Notes: generated by a model from the letters alone, not told the origin. A stretch of DNA of 46,232 nucleotides from Wuchereria bancrofti (GCA_005281725.1 SSBO01000013.1:1884681-1930912), one strand, 5' to 3'. Shown: positions 33,487-46,077, numbered from the stretch's first letter. Translations and numbers: made by a program.

Positions 33487-34429
33487 TCTTTTGTCAATTA
33501 TTTGTTAATATGATTAATTATTCAGTGATAAACAATTTAGATATTTATAAGGAAAAAAACTCTATAGATTATATGACAGAAAGAAATAATTCGCAAAAAA
33601 AAAAAACAAATTGTCACCAAAGTACTTGTCACTACTAATCAAAATGCCACATTTAAACATTCGAAACTGTTAATTACAAATGTCTTGGAAAAGAATTAAT
33701 CAATTAATTGCATCAAAAATTTTCATTGATAAAAATAGCACAATACGACTGATTAATTAATTTAATATTTAAATAAAAATATTTAAGAAAAAAAAGGAAA
33801 AAGGAAAAACGAAATACAGTAAAGCACAGCAAATAACAATAACAAAACATATCAGTTCCATCCGTCGTTCATATCACATATTTTAAATTCACCTATCTTG
33901 TAGAAATGATGCCTGTTATTGTTTTTTTGAACTTGAAAAAATGTGACGTTTTTCAAATGTAAACAAAAAGTGCAAAATAATCATGCGAAAAAAAGAGTTT
34001 TTTTTTTTGGAATATTCATCGATTGACGTAATTGTCCACTTTTCATTTGTTTTTATCATACTTATTTTTATTTATTATGCTAGTGGCAATATATTTTCTT
34101 TGTTTTGTTTGTTCAACTAAAAGAAATTATTGGAAAAGGAATTGAAAATGTCATTCATTTAAAACGGCAAAATTTGTTTATCACAATGTTTCTTTCTTGC
34201 CAATTTTACATTTTTTTGTTTTTTTCCCAATTTTAGCTTTCATAAAGGGAAAAAAGAAAGGAAGAAAAGGAAAAAGAAACATTAAAGAAGAATGGATGAA
34301 CGCCTGCTGAGATGAAAATTTTCGCTTTTTTTTCCTTCATTTTCTTCATAATTATCTTTTTCATTTCCCATAAGAAAACTTTACTGCTTACAATGATAAA
34401 CAAAATTACCAGTATTACGCGGGAGATAC

Positions 34430-34585
34430 ATATGCATGTGTGTGTGCATGTATGTCAATGTGTGTGGGTGTGTTGCGTATGTATATATGTGCATGTGTGT
34501 GCGTTGTGTATGTGTGAATATATGTGTGTATGTGTATGCATCTATGTATAATGCATGTATGTATGTTGCTGTATGTGTATGTATA
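34430..34585 (+). repeat. degenerate TG/TATG-rich tract
   Basis: About 155 bases of TGTGTG, TATG and GCATG units. Frames through it in both strands are Cys/Val or His/Thr artefacts. Confidence 0.9.
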
Positions 34586-34683
34586 TAAGAGCGCATAAAT
34601 ATTAACGGCAGAATTTTTTTCCGATTGGTATTTTCTAACTGATACATTAAGTAAAAGACAGTGAAAGATGATACGAAAGAAGG

Positions 34684-35001
34684 ATGTATGAAATAGTTGA
34701 CAAGTTCGATGGATTAAATTTGTTTAGTAAACATTTCGAAGAATCTTTTAGGAAGGCAAAATTTATTGTTGGCATATTCTATAGGATATTGTTAGAATTC
34801 AGAAAGCATAACAATACTTCGCGCATTTTTGACGAAAAAAAGCATTCCATGTCTTTTAATTCAATTACTGTTTTCTTAACACAAATTTTGAAAATGGAAG
34901 AAACGAAAATTAAAAAAAAAATAGGAAAAATTTTTCACATCAATCATCTTTCAATAATAATATTTGGTTTAAATCTCAAGTGGCAATATTCTTCCTTCTA
35001 A
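34684..35001 (+). CDS. orphan 105-codon ATG-to-stop frame
   Basis: It is the longest ATG-started frame on the plus strand and of mixed composition (MYEIVDKFDGLNLFSKHFEE at the start, KMEETKIKKKIGKIFHI near the end). There is no signal peptide, membrane span or recognised motif. It could be a small gene, a relic or a chance frame; the length is notable for DNA this rich in A+T. Confidence 0.25.
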   Translation: MYEIVDKFDGLNLFSKHFEESFRKAKFIVGIFYRILLEFRKHNNTSRIFDEKKHSMSFNSITVFLTQILKMEETKIKKKIGKIFHINHLSIIIFGLNLKWQYSSF

Positions 35002-36198
35002 AATATTTCAAATAGTATAAGCTAAATTATTTGCAAAAAAAAAAAAAAAATGAAAAGATTTCTTTCATTCATTTATTTTATTTCAACTTCACAACTATTT
35101 TACAAACTAAAATATTTAATAATTCATTTAAAAAAAAAAACCAAAAATTTTTTGATATAATACATTTGAAATGAATTAGTTAAAGATGAATTTCTATAGA
35201 ATTTATTTTCAACTTTACAACATTTTCTTAAACATTGAATGGTTTATGATTCATCTTTTTCTTCTTTCTTTTCTTTTTTTTTGTGAATTTAAAAATCTAA
35301 AATCATCATAAAATTAAATTTTGTTACACACTTTTAACAAATGACTGCAAAAAACAACTTAAAATAAAGTTAAACTTTATTTTAACTTATTACATAAGAA
35401 TTTATCAGTTTATATGATAATATTTTTAGAAACTGTTCGAGTACGGTGATTTCATTTAAAATACTAAATTAAATCATTAAACTTCTCTTTCAAATGCATT
35501 CAGCGCATTAAGAAGAACAAAATGCCAACTGAAGAAAATGTTAATAAAATGTGACACTTGACCTATGACTTTTTTCATTCATTTCATCTTTTACACCTTT
35601 TAGATAAAATAAAATGATTGTAAATAAAAATGATCACGAAATTTTTTTTAAAATATTGAGAAAAAAACCGCAATTAAATGATTAAATAATGAATTTATGA
35701 CTATATGTAAAATTAGGTATTTTAAATGAGTTGAATTTATTCAAATATTACACATGGAAAGATTTAACTTCAAAATTTGAATAAATTTTTGCTAGCATAT
35801 ATATACTTGTATTTATGAACTTTGAAATGTGAAAAAGTTAGAAATGAAATTAAATAAGAAAGTTCTATAATGATGTCATTTTATCAAGCACAGAATGAAT
35901 GAATTTAATGCACGTTATAAATTGAATAATCAACATCTTTGAAAAAAAAGGAAAAAGGAAGTTTTCTTTCTTCTTTTTCTATATTTTCAAATTTAACTTT
36001 ATATTACTGATATCTTATAATAAAAAATTACTTACCATATTATCATTAATTACTTATAAATTTGATAAAAAATTACATACATCAAATAAAATAGTCGAAA
36101 ATTATGAAAAATGCTTCAATTTATTTGTTTCGTTTTCTTCTTTTTCTCTTTTTTTTTTAAATCTAAGTAGTTAAAAAAAAAGATGAAATTGTATTTTA

Positions 36199-36241
36199 CC
36201 AAATGAATGCAATGTTATTTTATAACATTGCATTCATTTGG
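36199..36241. repeat. perfect hairpin, 20-base arms, 3-base loop
   Basis: The left arm (36199-36218, starting CCAAATGAAT) and right arm (36222-36241) are exact reverse complements around a TTT loop. The arms are shorter than a usual miRNA precursor. No gene lies nearby. Confidence 0.9.
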
Positions 36242-36837
36242 CTATGATTAAAATTTTTCCCATTGATTTTCAATAACAAAATGAAAAGAAACATGCAGTA
36301 GCAATAAGTATTTTAAAAAGACAAAAAAAAGGTTTTTAAAAATTTTTTTCTCTTATCCCTATATTTTAAATGTTATTTTATTTTTAAAAATTATTACTAA
36401 CTTACTAAATGACATTTTATTTTAAAATTATTACTAATCTTTATTTACTATGCTAAATTGCATAATTTAGCTAATTATTTTAATTTAGGTAATTATTTTA
36501 ATCATGAAGCTTCTAAAAGTATAATATTAATTAATGATAAATAAATATAAACATTTATTAATGAATAAATTTGTAAAATTATTCTTAACAATAACTCCAA
36601 CTAATTATTATCGTACTTTTCTCACTTTTCTTGTATTTCCAGTTTTTATTCCAAACACATTTTATAAGTCAAAAATTGAAAATTAGATGAATAATTTAAA
36701 TTGAATAAATTTTCTCATTTTTTCTAAATTGAATAAATGTGATTGTTATTTGGTGAGCAAATATGAAAGGAAAAAATTGCTTAACATTTTTCTAATTGCA
36801 CATATTTGGAAATAAATCGGCAAATTGTTTACCATTC

Positions 36838-36871
36838 AAAATGATGTGAAAACTTTTTTTCACATCATTTT
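36838..36871. repeat. perfect hairpin, 15-base arms
   Basis: AAAATGATGTGAAAA at 36838-36852 pairs exactly with 36857-36871 around a CTTT loop. Confidence 0.85.
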
Positions 36872-37972
36872 AATTCTTTTTTTTTGTAATTATTTTGATT
36901 AGTTTGAAAACTAAGGCAATTAATTATTTTTTCATAACATTTTCATTTCATCTAGAAAAATATAAGAACTTATCAGTGGAAAAAATAAAAGTTTTAATAC
37001 TGAAAAGTTTAGAATAATCATTAATAAATAATTTCTGGATATATCTTAACGAAATATAAGTGACATTTTTTCAAACTAATCAAAACAATCAGAAAAGAAA
37101 AAAAAGTCCAAAAATAAGTAACATTTTAAAAATTAGAAGTATGCAATGATAACTGATTCAATGGAAATGATTTTAATGATTTTTTTCCACTTCTCTCCTT
37201 CTCTCTGTTTCGCGAAATTTTCAATACGCAAATTATTCAATAGTTCATCATAAATTGTTCAACACACTGAATTTCTCCACTTTAATTTTTTAAAAATGCA
37301 TTCGACGTATATATATGTATATATGCAAAAATTTTTTTTAAATTTTAAGTTAGGAAATAAAATAATTCAAAGTATTTCATCACTTACGATTTTAGTAGCG
37401 CTGAAGGTTGTTATTTGGATTTTTTTCCTTCTTGGAAAACTTTGATTTATATTTAAAATTATTTCCAAGTAATTAATGATCAAAAAGAAAAATCATTAAA
37501 TATTTTCCGTTAAATCATAAAATAGATGAATGCAAATATTATCAAACATTACAAATTTATCAAATATTTTACAGGATTCAAAATAATATCGATAATCATA
37601 TGTATCACTGATACAGTAGTTTTACCAGTGTTATATTTGGAGAGATTATCAATTTTACAGTCTTCTTTCAGCATCATTCCAAAAAAAAATTTTTTTTGAT
37701 AACGAATGATTATCACATTTTAAAAAGTAGTACGTAATATGGTGATAATAAAAGTAATTAATGTAATCCTACGTATGGGTAATTATCAGGTAGTACCATA
37801 AGTTAGTGAATGCATTGTAGTGTGTGAGTAGTTATCAACAATATCATGGATTATGTATGTCTTTAATGAGAAAGAAATGATATGCTAAATGATTTAAATA
37901 AATTAAAGATAATGAATGATTTATTTGTTTTCAAAAATTAAATTTATTTTTAAGATTTGAAGAGGCGAAGAA

Positions 37973-40612
37973 ATGCATATTTTACTTATACCACATATAT
38001 TTGAAATATGTACAGCAGTAATTATTATGCTAGTGCTATTGTTTTGGCCTGTATATATTTGTCGTGAAATAACAGATAATGAACTTGAAAAAGCCTATAT
38101 TAATGATGAACAGTGTGCGCTAGAATTACGTGTTTGTTTCACGTTTCTTAAACACGTATTTTTTTTAATTTAAAAAAAAAGAGAAAAGAAAGAAAGTGAT
38201 AAAGATATTAGTATTTATTGATTTATTTCTCTTTTTTTTTTTTTTCTGGAACTACTAAAATTTATTTATTCTTGTAAAAGTTAAGAATGAAAAAGTTACT
38301 TTTGTATTAATGAAGATGACAAGTTGAAAAAAGTTGAATTTTTGGAGCAAAATAAAAATTATAATAAAGAAAAAAGTATAAAACAAAAAAATCTTAGGAT
38401 TAATTTTTTTTATACTTAACGTATATGCAAATACATTTTCATTATAATATTATAAGCATTAAATGCATTAAAAAGTCTTAATAATTATATGAAATAATTA
38501 ATTATAGGAACATTTGGAATTGGTCAAACAATTACATTAAATAGTTAATTACAGGAAAATTTGAAATTAGTGAAAAATGATACAGTTGTTGAGATTTTAC
38601 AACAACAACAACAACAGCAATTTGATGATCCAATAGATAATATCACTTGGCTAAATATTCGGTTATTTTGTTTTATAAATTTTTCTACTTTTTTTTTGTA
38701 TATTTTGAAGCAAAAATAATCAATAAATTAATAAAGTATTTATTTAAAGCAAATTATTTGTTATACAAAATTGAAATTTGCAGATGTATATATAAAATTT
38801 TTTGTAAATTTTTCAGTTTCAGTTTTTTTCCTTTTTTTTAAGATTAATATTTTAGACATGAATATTACTATGAGAAGTTCACTACTAATAGTATATGTGT
38901 ATTGCTTGGATTTCGTCAACGATTCGGCGCTACTAATAAACAGTATGGATCCGGTATAGTTTAAATTAATTTTCTCTTAAATTTTCTTTAAATAATTTTC
39001 TCAAACAAAGAAAATCAATGATTAATTATTTGGCATATTCTTTGAACGATAGAGGAAGGAATTATCATTTGATATCATTAATTATCTTTATAATGGCAAC
39101 ATATGAAAAGTATGAGTTACAACAAACAAAAATGACTTCACAAAAGATATAATTTTACATATAAACTTATAGAAGCTTAAATTTCAGATCTAAATTTATT
39201 TAAATGATTAAATTTTAAATTTGTTTCAAGTTTAAATATTTTTACACACAGATACACACACACATATATTTATATGTTAATGTATTTGCAGCGCATTTGT
39301 TGATATCAGTAGTTACCGCCACAATAACTATATTTTTTCTATCTGCGCATATTTTTGAATTTATAACAGATAAAGACAAATCATCATTAGCAATTCAAAT
39401 TTTCTGTGAGCTCATTTGTTGGCTTATCATTTCAATATGTAAGTTTTTAACACAAACAATTTCCCTGTTAAAATGTTTTCGTTCTTTTTCTTCCTTTTTT
39501 TATCCCTCTTAATCTAATTGAAATAATTAAAATTATACATTTTACATTATAAATAACACTAATACTTCATCAAAGATCATTTCAAAAAAAGGAAGGTATT
39601 AATGCTTTTATTTTTTAAAAAAGAAAGTGTTGGTTTAATTGGAATAATTAAAAATCATAAGTTTTACATTACAAATAATGCTAACAGTTTGTAAAAAATT
39701 TCAAAAAATAAAAGAAATTAAAATTATTCATTTGAATTATAAATAACAGCATCAAAAAAGTCAAAGATCATTTCAACAAAAAACTATTAATTCTTCCATT
39801 CGTTTTTTTTTTAAATGTGTTGATTTAATTGGAATAATTAAAAATCATACATTTTGCATTACAATTAACACTAATAGATTATCAAAGATCATTTCAGAAA
39901 AAAAACAATAAATAAATAAAAAAAATTTATTAATGCCTTTATTATTTAATGAGAATATATATTTTTGACAAAATATTAAAAGAACACTTCTTAATTTTTC
40001 AATCACTTTTTTTCTCGTTTAGCCCTAACCATCATCGATTTTAATTGGAATGGTACAATTGAAACGTTACGAAATTTGGGCGCATCTTTTCCATTTGAAT
40101 GGAAAATTTGCAAATATGTTGCATGGTTTTGGGCTATTTTTGCAACGCTTGAATTGCTTATGATTAAATGCTGTCAAAATGTAACAATTTTACTTCTTAA
40201 TTTTAAATATTTAAGTATTTACAAAAAAAAAAATTAATCATAAAAATATGAAATAATGATAAAATGATCTCAACAATTTGCGCTCTTTATTTGTAGTATT
40301 ATTTATTGCTATCATTATGAAAGAATGCAAATATAACTTTTGTGTAACTTTATTTTTAACTTTTTTTTGATGATAAGGAAGAAAAACAAACAAACAAAAT
40401 GGAAAAGGTGTAAAATTTTCTCACTTTTTCTTTTTTATCGCTGAATTTAAAAACGTTCATAAAACTTATTTTTTTAGATTGTAATTAAATTTGATAAACC
40501 ATTTAATTTAACAATTGTGAATTTATCAAATGATTATCTGTTTGTCGATGAGAGTGCACCACCATATCCGAATGATTATGATACGATTAAAAGTGCTGCT
40601 GATCTTATGTGA
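37973..40612 (+). CDS. four-span membrane protein, family not recognised
   Basis: Exons 37973-38131, 38555-38661, 38856-38953, 39292-39438, 40023-40180 and 40478-40612 join with matching phases (0,2,1,1,0) into 267 codons and a TGA. Predicted membrane spans are about residues 11-31, 123-143, 155-175 and 201-219. The first loop is long (32-121) with a 7-Gln run (69-75), an N-glycosylation site (Asn82 in NITW) and a RHEYYYEKF segment. The layout resembles claudin-like or other tetraspan families, but the claudin W-GLW-C-C signature is absent and I do not assign one. The C-terminal tail is probably cytosolic and carries PPYP and YDTI, a YxxPhi-type sorting motif, ending SAADLM. All introns have GT-AG ends. 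No clear signal peptide is separable from span 1. The role is unknown. Confidence 0.8.
38498..38580 (+). repeat. diverged tandem copies around a splice acceptor
   Basis: TTAATTATAGGAACATTTGG near 38500 is repeated as TTAATTACAGGAAAATTTG at 38545, each followed by similar AATT/TAGT-CAAA text. The second copy is the acceptor used for exon 2 of the four-span gene; the first keeps an AG but its downstream frame differs. Confidence 0.6.
39513..39955 (+). repeat. intronic minisatellite, about four units of 85-130 bases
   Basis: It lies in intron 4 of the four-span gene. Each unit contains a TTGGAATAATTAAAA block, a CAT(A)-TTT-GCATTA/TACATTA block, ATAACACTAATA or a variant, and CAAAGATCATTTCA, with A-rich spacers. 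Copies start near 39513, 39634, 39716 and 39826; the second lacks the CAAAGATCA block. Confidence 0.65.
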
Positions 40613-40708
40613 TCAATTCATTTCTTCCCCTTTTTTTTTTCCAAATTTTCCTTTCTAATTAAAATAACGTTTTCCCAAAGAAATGTAATTTGAAAAAAAT
40701 TTAAATTC

Positions 40709-40714
40709 AATAAA
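40709..40714 (+). terminator. poly(A) signal AATAAA of the four-span gene
   Basis: AATAAA lies 97 bases after the TGA at 40610-40612. Confidence 0.55.
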
Positions 40715-41947
40715 CAGTTATTTTATTGGAGTTCTTATTCAGTTTAACGTTAAATTATCAAAAGCATTTTTTTGTGTTCATAATTCGTCATTTTATAGTT
40801 ATCCAGTTAATACTGAAAATGATTTGTAAGGACAAAAAGTTACACAATAATTAAATGTATTAATTAGACTTAGATAATTACGATCAAATTCAACAATAGC
40901 TAAATTATTGAATTAATCTTAAATAAATGGCTTAAGTTTGATTTTCATGCTTATTTAATATCTTTATCGATTAGATAATTTAGCATAGAAAAATTATTAT
41001 CAATAATCAGTGAAAAGAATAAAAGAATCAGAATTGAGTAATATTACTGAATGTGCAATGAAAAAAAAACCCTCAATAATGTTTAAAATTATCAATTGAA
41101 TCAAAACAAAATTTTTTTTGGAGGAAAAAGAATTATTAATTTTTTTTTGCAGCTAAACTAAATAACTTATACATCGTTATGACAAGAAATGAGGTAAAAC
41201 TTAAATAAAAGGTAAATGGTAAATAAGAGATAAAAGGTAAATGATGTAAAAGACAATAATATGAGAAAGTGCGGACTAAAATTTCTTAAAATTTAAAAAA
41301 AGGAAAAACAGGGTGAAAAGTAATTTTTCAACTTAAATATTATTTGTTGATAAGGAAATGAAAAATGTAGCAAAATTAATTATTGCTGCAAAAAATTGTT
41401 AATGCAATTTAAATAATATTAATCCATGAATTTCTCAATTTCACTAATTTATTTGAAAGAAAAGAAAACTTTTTTCCTTTTAAATTTAATTATTTACAAT
41501 CTTATATTTTATGCTTCAATGTTTAACAAAAATAAGAAATAAAATATTGAATGCTGCGCTAATTATCGTTTTAATGTTTTATTATTCAAACATAATTTAT
41601 TAAGCATAGATCATATGAGAAAGTTTAAATTTTTTCTTACAAATTAAAAAATTGATGATTTATGATTGTAATTAAAACAATTAATAAGCAATAAGAGATA
41701 CGTTGAAATTTGCAAGTTGAAAAATTGTCTATTTTTATTTGCTCCTCAAATGTTTTCTTGAATATGTCGATATTGTCAATATTCACTGGAAATAAATTTC
41801 TTTTTCCATTATTTTTGAAAAAATTGTTTTGTAATTTCCATTTAAAATTTACTTATTTATACCACATTACTTCAAATACTAGTATAGCCTAAAAGTTAAA
41901 TTAACATTTTCTTTTTTTGAGCGAAATTATATTTGTGCTAAAAAAAT

Positions 41948-42245
41948 GATGTATTTTTAGTCTTGGAATTGATTACAACTAATTAAAATTTAATTTTTAG
42001 CATTTATATAACAAACATTCCAAAAAAAATTTCAAAACTTATTTATTTCAAAAAATTGCTTCGAAATAAAGTAAAATAATTGTCTCAAAATATTTATTAA
42101 TAAAAAATTAAGAGTTATATTATATGTATTTTTAGTCTTAAAGTCGATTACAGCTAATTGAAGTTAAATTTTAACATTTATATAAAAAACATTTCAAAAC
42201 AAAATATTCTAAAGCAAAATAATTGTCTCAGAATAGTTATTAATA
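41948..42245 (+). repeat. diverged tandem duplication, unit about 140-170 bases
   Basis: Two copies share TGTATTTTTAGTCTT, GATTACA/C-GCTAATT, CATTTATATAA-AAACATT and AAAATAATTGTCTCA-AATA-TTATTAAT in the same order. The second copy is shorter by internal loss. Confidence 0.7.
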
Positions 42246-42989
42246 TTTCATATTTGGATCATTTATAGAAAAGAATTAAAAAGCCCTAGAAAAAATGATA
42301 ACATTTATGAAAAATAAAATTATCAAAAATTATGCCATCGTTATTCAAAAAAAAAATAAATAAATAAAAAGGTAAACAAATAAATAAAAAATAAACAAAT
42401 AAAGGTAAGGTACAATGGATGATGCTATTGAATAAAAAATACTAAATCTTATTTATTCATATGTAAACTAAACATATTTAAAGTTTATTAGTTTTTGATT
42501 CTAAAATGGCACAGCTATTGATCAATTTTCAATCAAATTAATCAGTTATCATTTTTACTGATAGCGCTTTTGCATGATGTTTGCTTTTCCTTTAATTACT
42601 CTTGCTTATTCAAAAAAATAATATTGAAGTTTCGCTAATATCATCAAATTGCTTACTTCAAAATTTATTCCTAAAAAAAAGTCACACCAGATATGAGCTT
42701 GATTTGATAATATGCAAATGCGTATCATCACTATTGCGCATAACAACTATTCTATAGTATGTTGATTATGTTATTGCAACATAATGTTTACCTGTAATTT
42801 GCTCGCAATTAAATAAACAATAATACAATTCACTCTTCACTAGGAGGCTAAAATTCCCTTCCTATATACTATCACTAAAAATGATAACTGATAATGATAT
42901 GAGGGAAATGAGCTGTCTGTAATTTGCTCTTACTAATTAATGAACTTTTTTTAATAAGCTAAAATTTTCTCTCTAAAATCATTAATTAT

Positions 42990-45900
42990 CTAAAATATTG
43001 CTATGACATAAATGAAATGAATTGATAATGATAACATATCACCGTTACTTTTATGATACATACCATATATATCGTTTTCAGCCTTATCAGTGATAATAAT
43101 TACATCATCAGGATGTTTCCAATATTGATTATCAATGAATTCTTCATATATGCAAATACCAATGTAATAGCAGAAAAAATCATGAAATTCACTAATACGT
43201 GTTGCAAACATAAACTTTGTCTAAAACATTAAAATAAACTTAAAAAAATAAACTAAAATATAAAAATGAAAAATAAAACTGTCTTAAAAAAATTTATTTT
43301 AGTTTAACAAATATATGAGAATTTTGACACTAGTAAAAATTATTGATAAATAATAATAAATGGGTGGTAATATTATTAAATTAAATTGTTTTTAAAAAAA
43401 CAAGCAAACAAAAAAAAAGAAAAAAATTACTTCCATATTAGTATCATCAACATTCAATCAATTTGTTAAATTTAAAACATAAAAATGGAAAAAGATTTGC
43501 TTTTTTTAAGAGAAAACAAAAAATTTAATTATTTCAAATTTTGCTGTAAAAAAATTAATCATTTTGTAACAATTTAAAACATCTTTTTTTCTAAAAAAAT
43601 TTTTATTACAAATTTTGCTAGAAAAAGAAATAAATCGTTTTGTAATGATTCAAAGTACATTTTTGATTATTAGTAATTTATTAATTATTGAATAAAATTT
43701 GTACAAATATTTTTGAATAATTTGACTCTATGACTGAATATAATTTAACTCAATTTTGTTTACAAACTTACATAAGCTCGTCCGATGTGTTGTCGAAATG
43801 AGAGAATACCTATTAGTACTGGAAGGTTACGCTGCTTTCTCATAACTGCTGCACCACCATCACCCTTGAAATTTAAAAAAAAAAATTTATTTGTATTTTA
43901 CAAATTCTTTTTTTTATGTAAAATAAACATAAATTTGATAAATTAAATGTCAAAAAATGATGATATTAAATATTATTGCAATAAAAAGAAAAAATTTTCA
44001 ATCAATTTTTAAATTGATATTAATTAATGATTAAAATTTCAAATAGCTAACATTTTATTACCTAATAAGAAATTACGCTTAATGCATATGTTTTTTATTT
44101 TTATTTTTCAAAAAAAAAAAAACGAGTAATTTCAAACTTCAGTAGCAGTTTGTTCACTTTCAATTATCATAATGCTTTCGCAAGCTGATAATGGGATACT
44201 TGGCGGACATTCATCAATGTAAACATTATTTTCCAGTAGAAGATTTAATTTAACATTAATTGGATTACTATCTTTGTTATGCATTAAATTTTCTAAATTT
44301 TAATTCATCACTTGTAATAGTTTAGTTAATTATAATAATGAATTTGATAATAGATCAATATTTGTTAATTACATAAAAAATTTGTTAAAAATATAAATTA
44401 TACATTGCTCATTAACATATTACTTAAAAAAAACGAAGGAGAAAATATTGGAATAAAAGTTAGTTTAATTTAAATATATTATAATAGGGAAGGGAAAGCT
44501 TACTTTTACGCCCATATGAAGCAATAATATAAAGAGCTCCTTCATTTCGAATTATTGATTCTGATATGCATGCTAAATCAAGATTTACTTCTTCCTTATC
44601 ATGTTCACTTTCTTCATTTAATTTTTGAATTAATTTATCTATCGGTTCCACTTCAAAAATTGCTATATCCGAAAATGCTTTATAAAATGGAACACCACGA
44701 ATCTGCAATAAATTAATTACTTTTTACTTTTTTTTTTACTTTTACTTTCTTTCCACTTTTTTTACTTTTGAATTTTCAGCAAAATTTCTACTTTGAGTAG
44801 CATTAATTGGTTATCAAGTGATTCCAGTAATTATTTTTTATAATACTAATTAATTAATCAACTAATTATCCAACTAAAATTATCTGCTCTAATATTTTCC
44901 TATATAGCAATTTTAATTGTTCATTTATCTATTTTATCTCTTATATAAAATTTGTTAAAGTGAGTAAAATCCATTAAACTAAATTTGTGCTTAATATTAA
45001 ATTTAATTTTATTTAGATAACGGAAAGATTAATTAAAGTTTACAGATGACTAATTAAGATCTAATTAAAAATGCTGTATAATAGATGAGAGTAATTCATT
45101 ATTTATGGTTAATTAATAAAATTATCAGATATTATCATTGAGCACAAAATTCCTTCATAATTATAACAAATTATAAATATTTTGCTCTCAGAATTAAATA
45201 TCATATTTTATTGAATCATCTGATGCTTATTTTCTACTTAAACAAACCATAATACTATTTATCTACTTAAACAGACCATAATCAATTCTTTACTGAGCTA
45301 TTATTTATCAGCTTATTAGGCTACTTAGGTATTATTTATCAGTTTATTAGGCTACTGGGCTGTTATTTATTAGCTCAAACAAATTATAATCATTTATTAC
45401 TGGACTCTTAGGCTATTACTTATTTCATAAATCATTTTGTAATAAAATGAACTAATAAAACTGAACATTTATTATCAGAAGTGCTATTCACAAATGCATA
45501 TATAATGAATAATTAATGAAATAAGTCTCTTTCTTGTATTTATTAAATGGCAGAAATGAAATGTTTACTTACAGAAGCAACATTACTAATTATTGATGAC
45601 ATTGGCACAAGTAATGCAATTGGTTTAATCGATGCAACATTTAATTTATTTTCATTTCTATCTGGACAATCCTAAATTAGTATTAATATTAACGAAATGA
45701 TCACAATAACAAAATTAAATATAAATTGTAATCGTAAAATATTTATTTCATGAATATTAATTTGAAACATTTTCTTTTTTTTTCATTTTCTTCATTTATT
45801 TCATAAATATTAATTTGAAAAAAATTTTTGCTTTTTTCTTTCTTTTTTCATTATTTTATAAATATTAATTTGAATTTGTCGTAATTAATAATAGAAAAAA

Positions 45901-46027
45901 ACAAGATGAAAATAAACATACAAATCTTGATACATTATCATAGAGTTTTTTATCTTCTTCACTAATATACAAACAAGATGCGCCACCATAAATTTTGAAT
46001 TCATTAACAGCTGTGTTTTTTAGACCA
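42990..46027 (-). CDS. trypsin-family (S1/DUF316-like) protein, 5' end missing
   Basis: Exons on the minus strand: 45922-46027, 45573-45671, 44504-44702, 44138-44292, 43772-43864, 42990-43220, phases consistent. The 5' end, with the expected signal peptide and His57 region, lies past the window. Recognisable S1 landmarks are KIYGGASC, FSDIAIFEVE (catalytic Asp within the S1 DIA-L motif), ACISES, GALYIIASYG, then GDGGAAV with VLIGILSF, and the DUF316-like end FMFATRISEFHDFFCYYIGIC. The serine of the usual GDSGG motif is Gly here, so the protein is probably a secreted non-catalytic homologue. The last exon may end at the TAG (42990) after a hydrophobic tail, or splice on at a GTATGT after 43064. 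The donor of exon 44138-44292 (GTTTGA) is weak. The family assignment rests on motifs seen, not on a search. Confidence 0.7.
45280..45425. repeat. degenerate tandem repeat in a protease-like gene intron
   Basis: Units of roughly 35 bases built on TATTATTTATCAG-TTATTAGGCTACT, with three to four imperfect copies inside the intron between exons 45573-45671 and 44504-44702. Confidence 0.55.
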
Positions 46028-46077
46028 CTTAAAAAATGAAGCGAATAAATTTTTTTTGTATATATGTTAAACATATA

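Larger units (their letters stand above)
31110..37900. other. A+T-rich gene-less stretch upstream of the four-span gene
   Basis: No gene can be supported. It contains two orphan frames (33289-33486 minus and 34684-35001 plus), the TG-rich tract at 34430-34585 and two perfect hairpins (36199-36241 and 36838-36871). The 3' end must include the promoter of the four-span gene. Confidence 0.5.
40613..42985. other. convergent spacer between the four-span and protease-like genes
   Basis: No exon is supported on either strand. It contains the poly(A) signal at 40709-40714, a diverged tandem duplication at 41948-42245 and an A/AAAT-rich patch near 42345-42410. Confidence 0.55.

Noticed and set aside
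34312..34647. Cys/Val-rich and His/Thr-rich frames
   Set aside because: Both strands are open because the DNA is a TG/CA repeat without stop codons.
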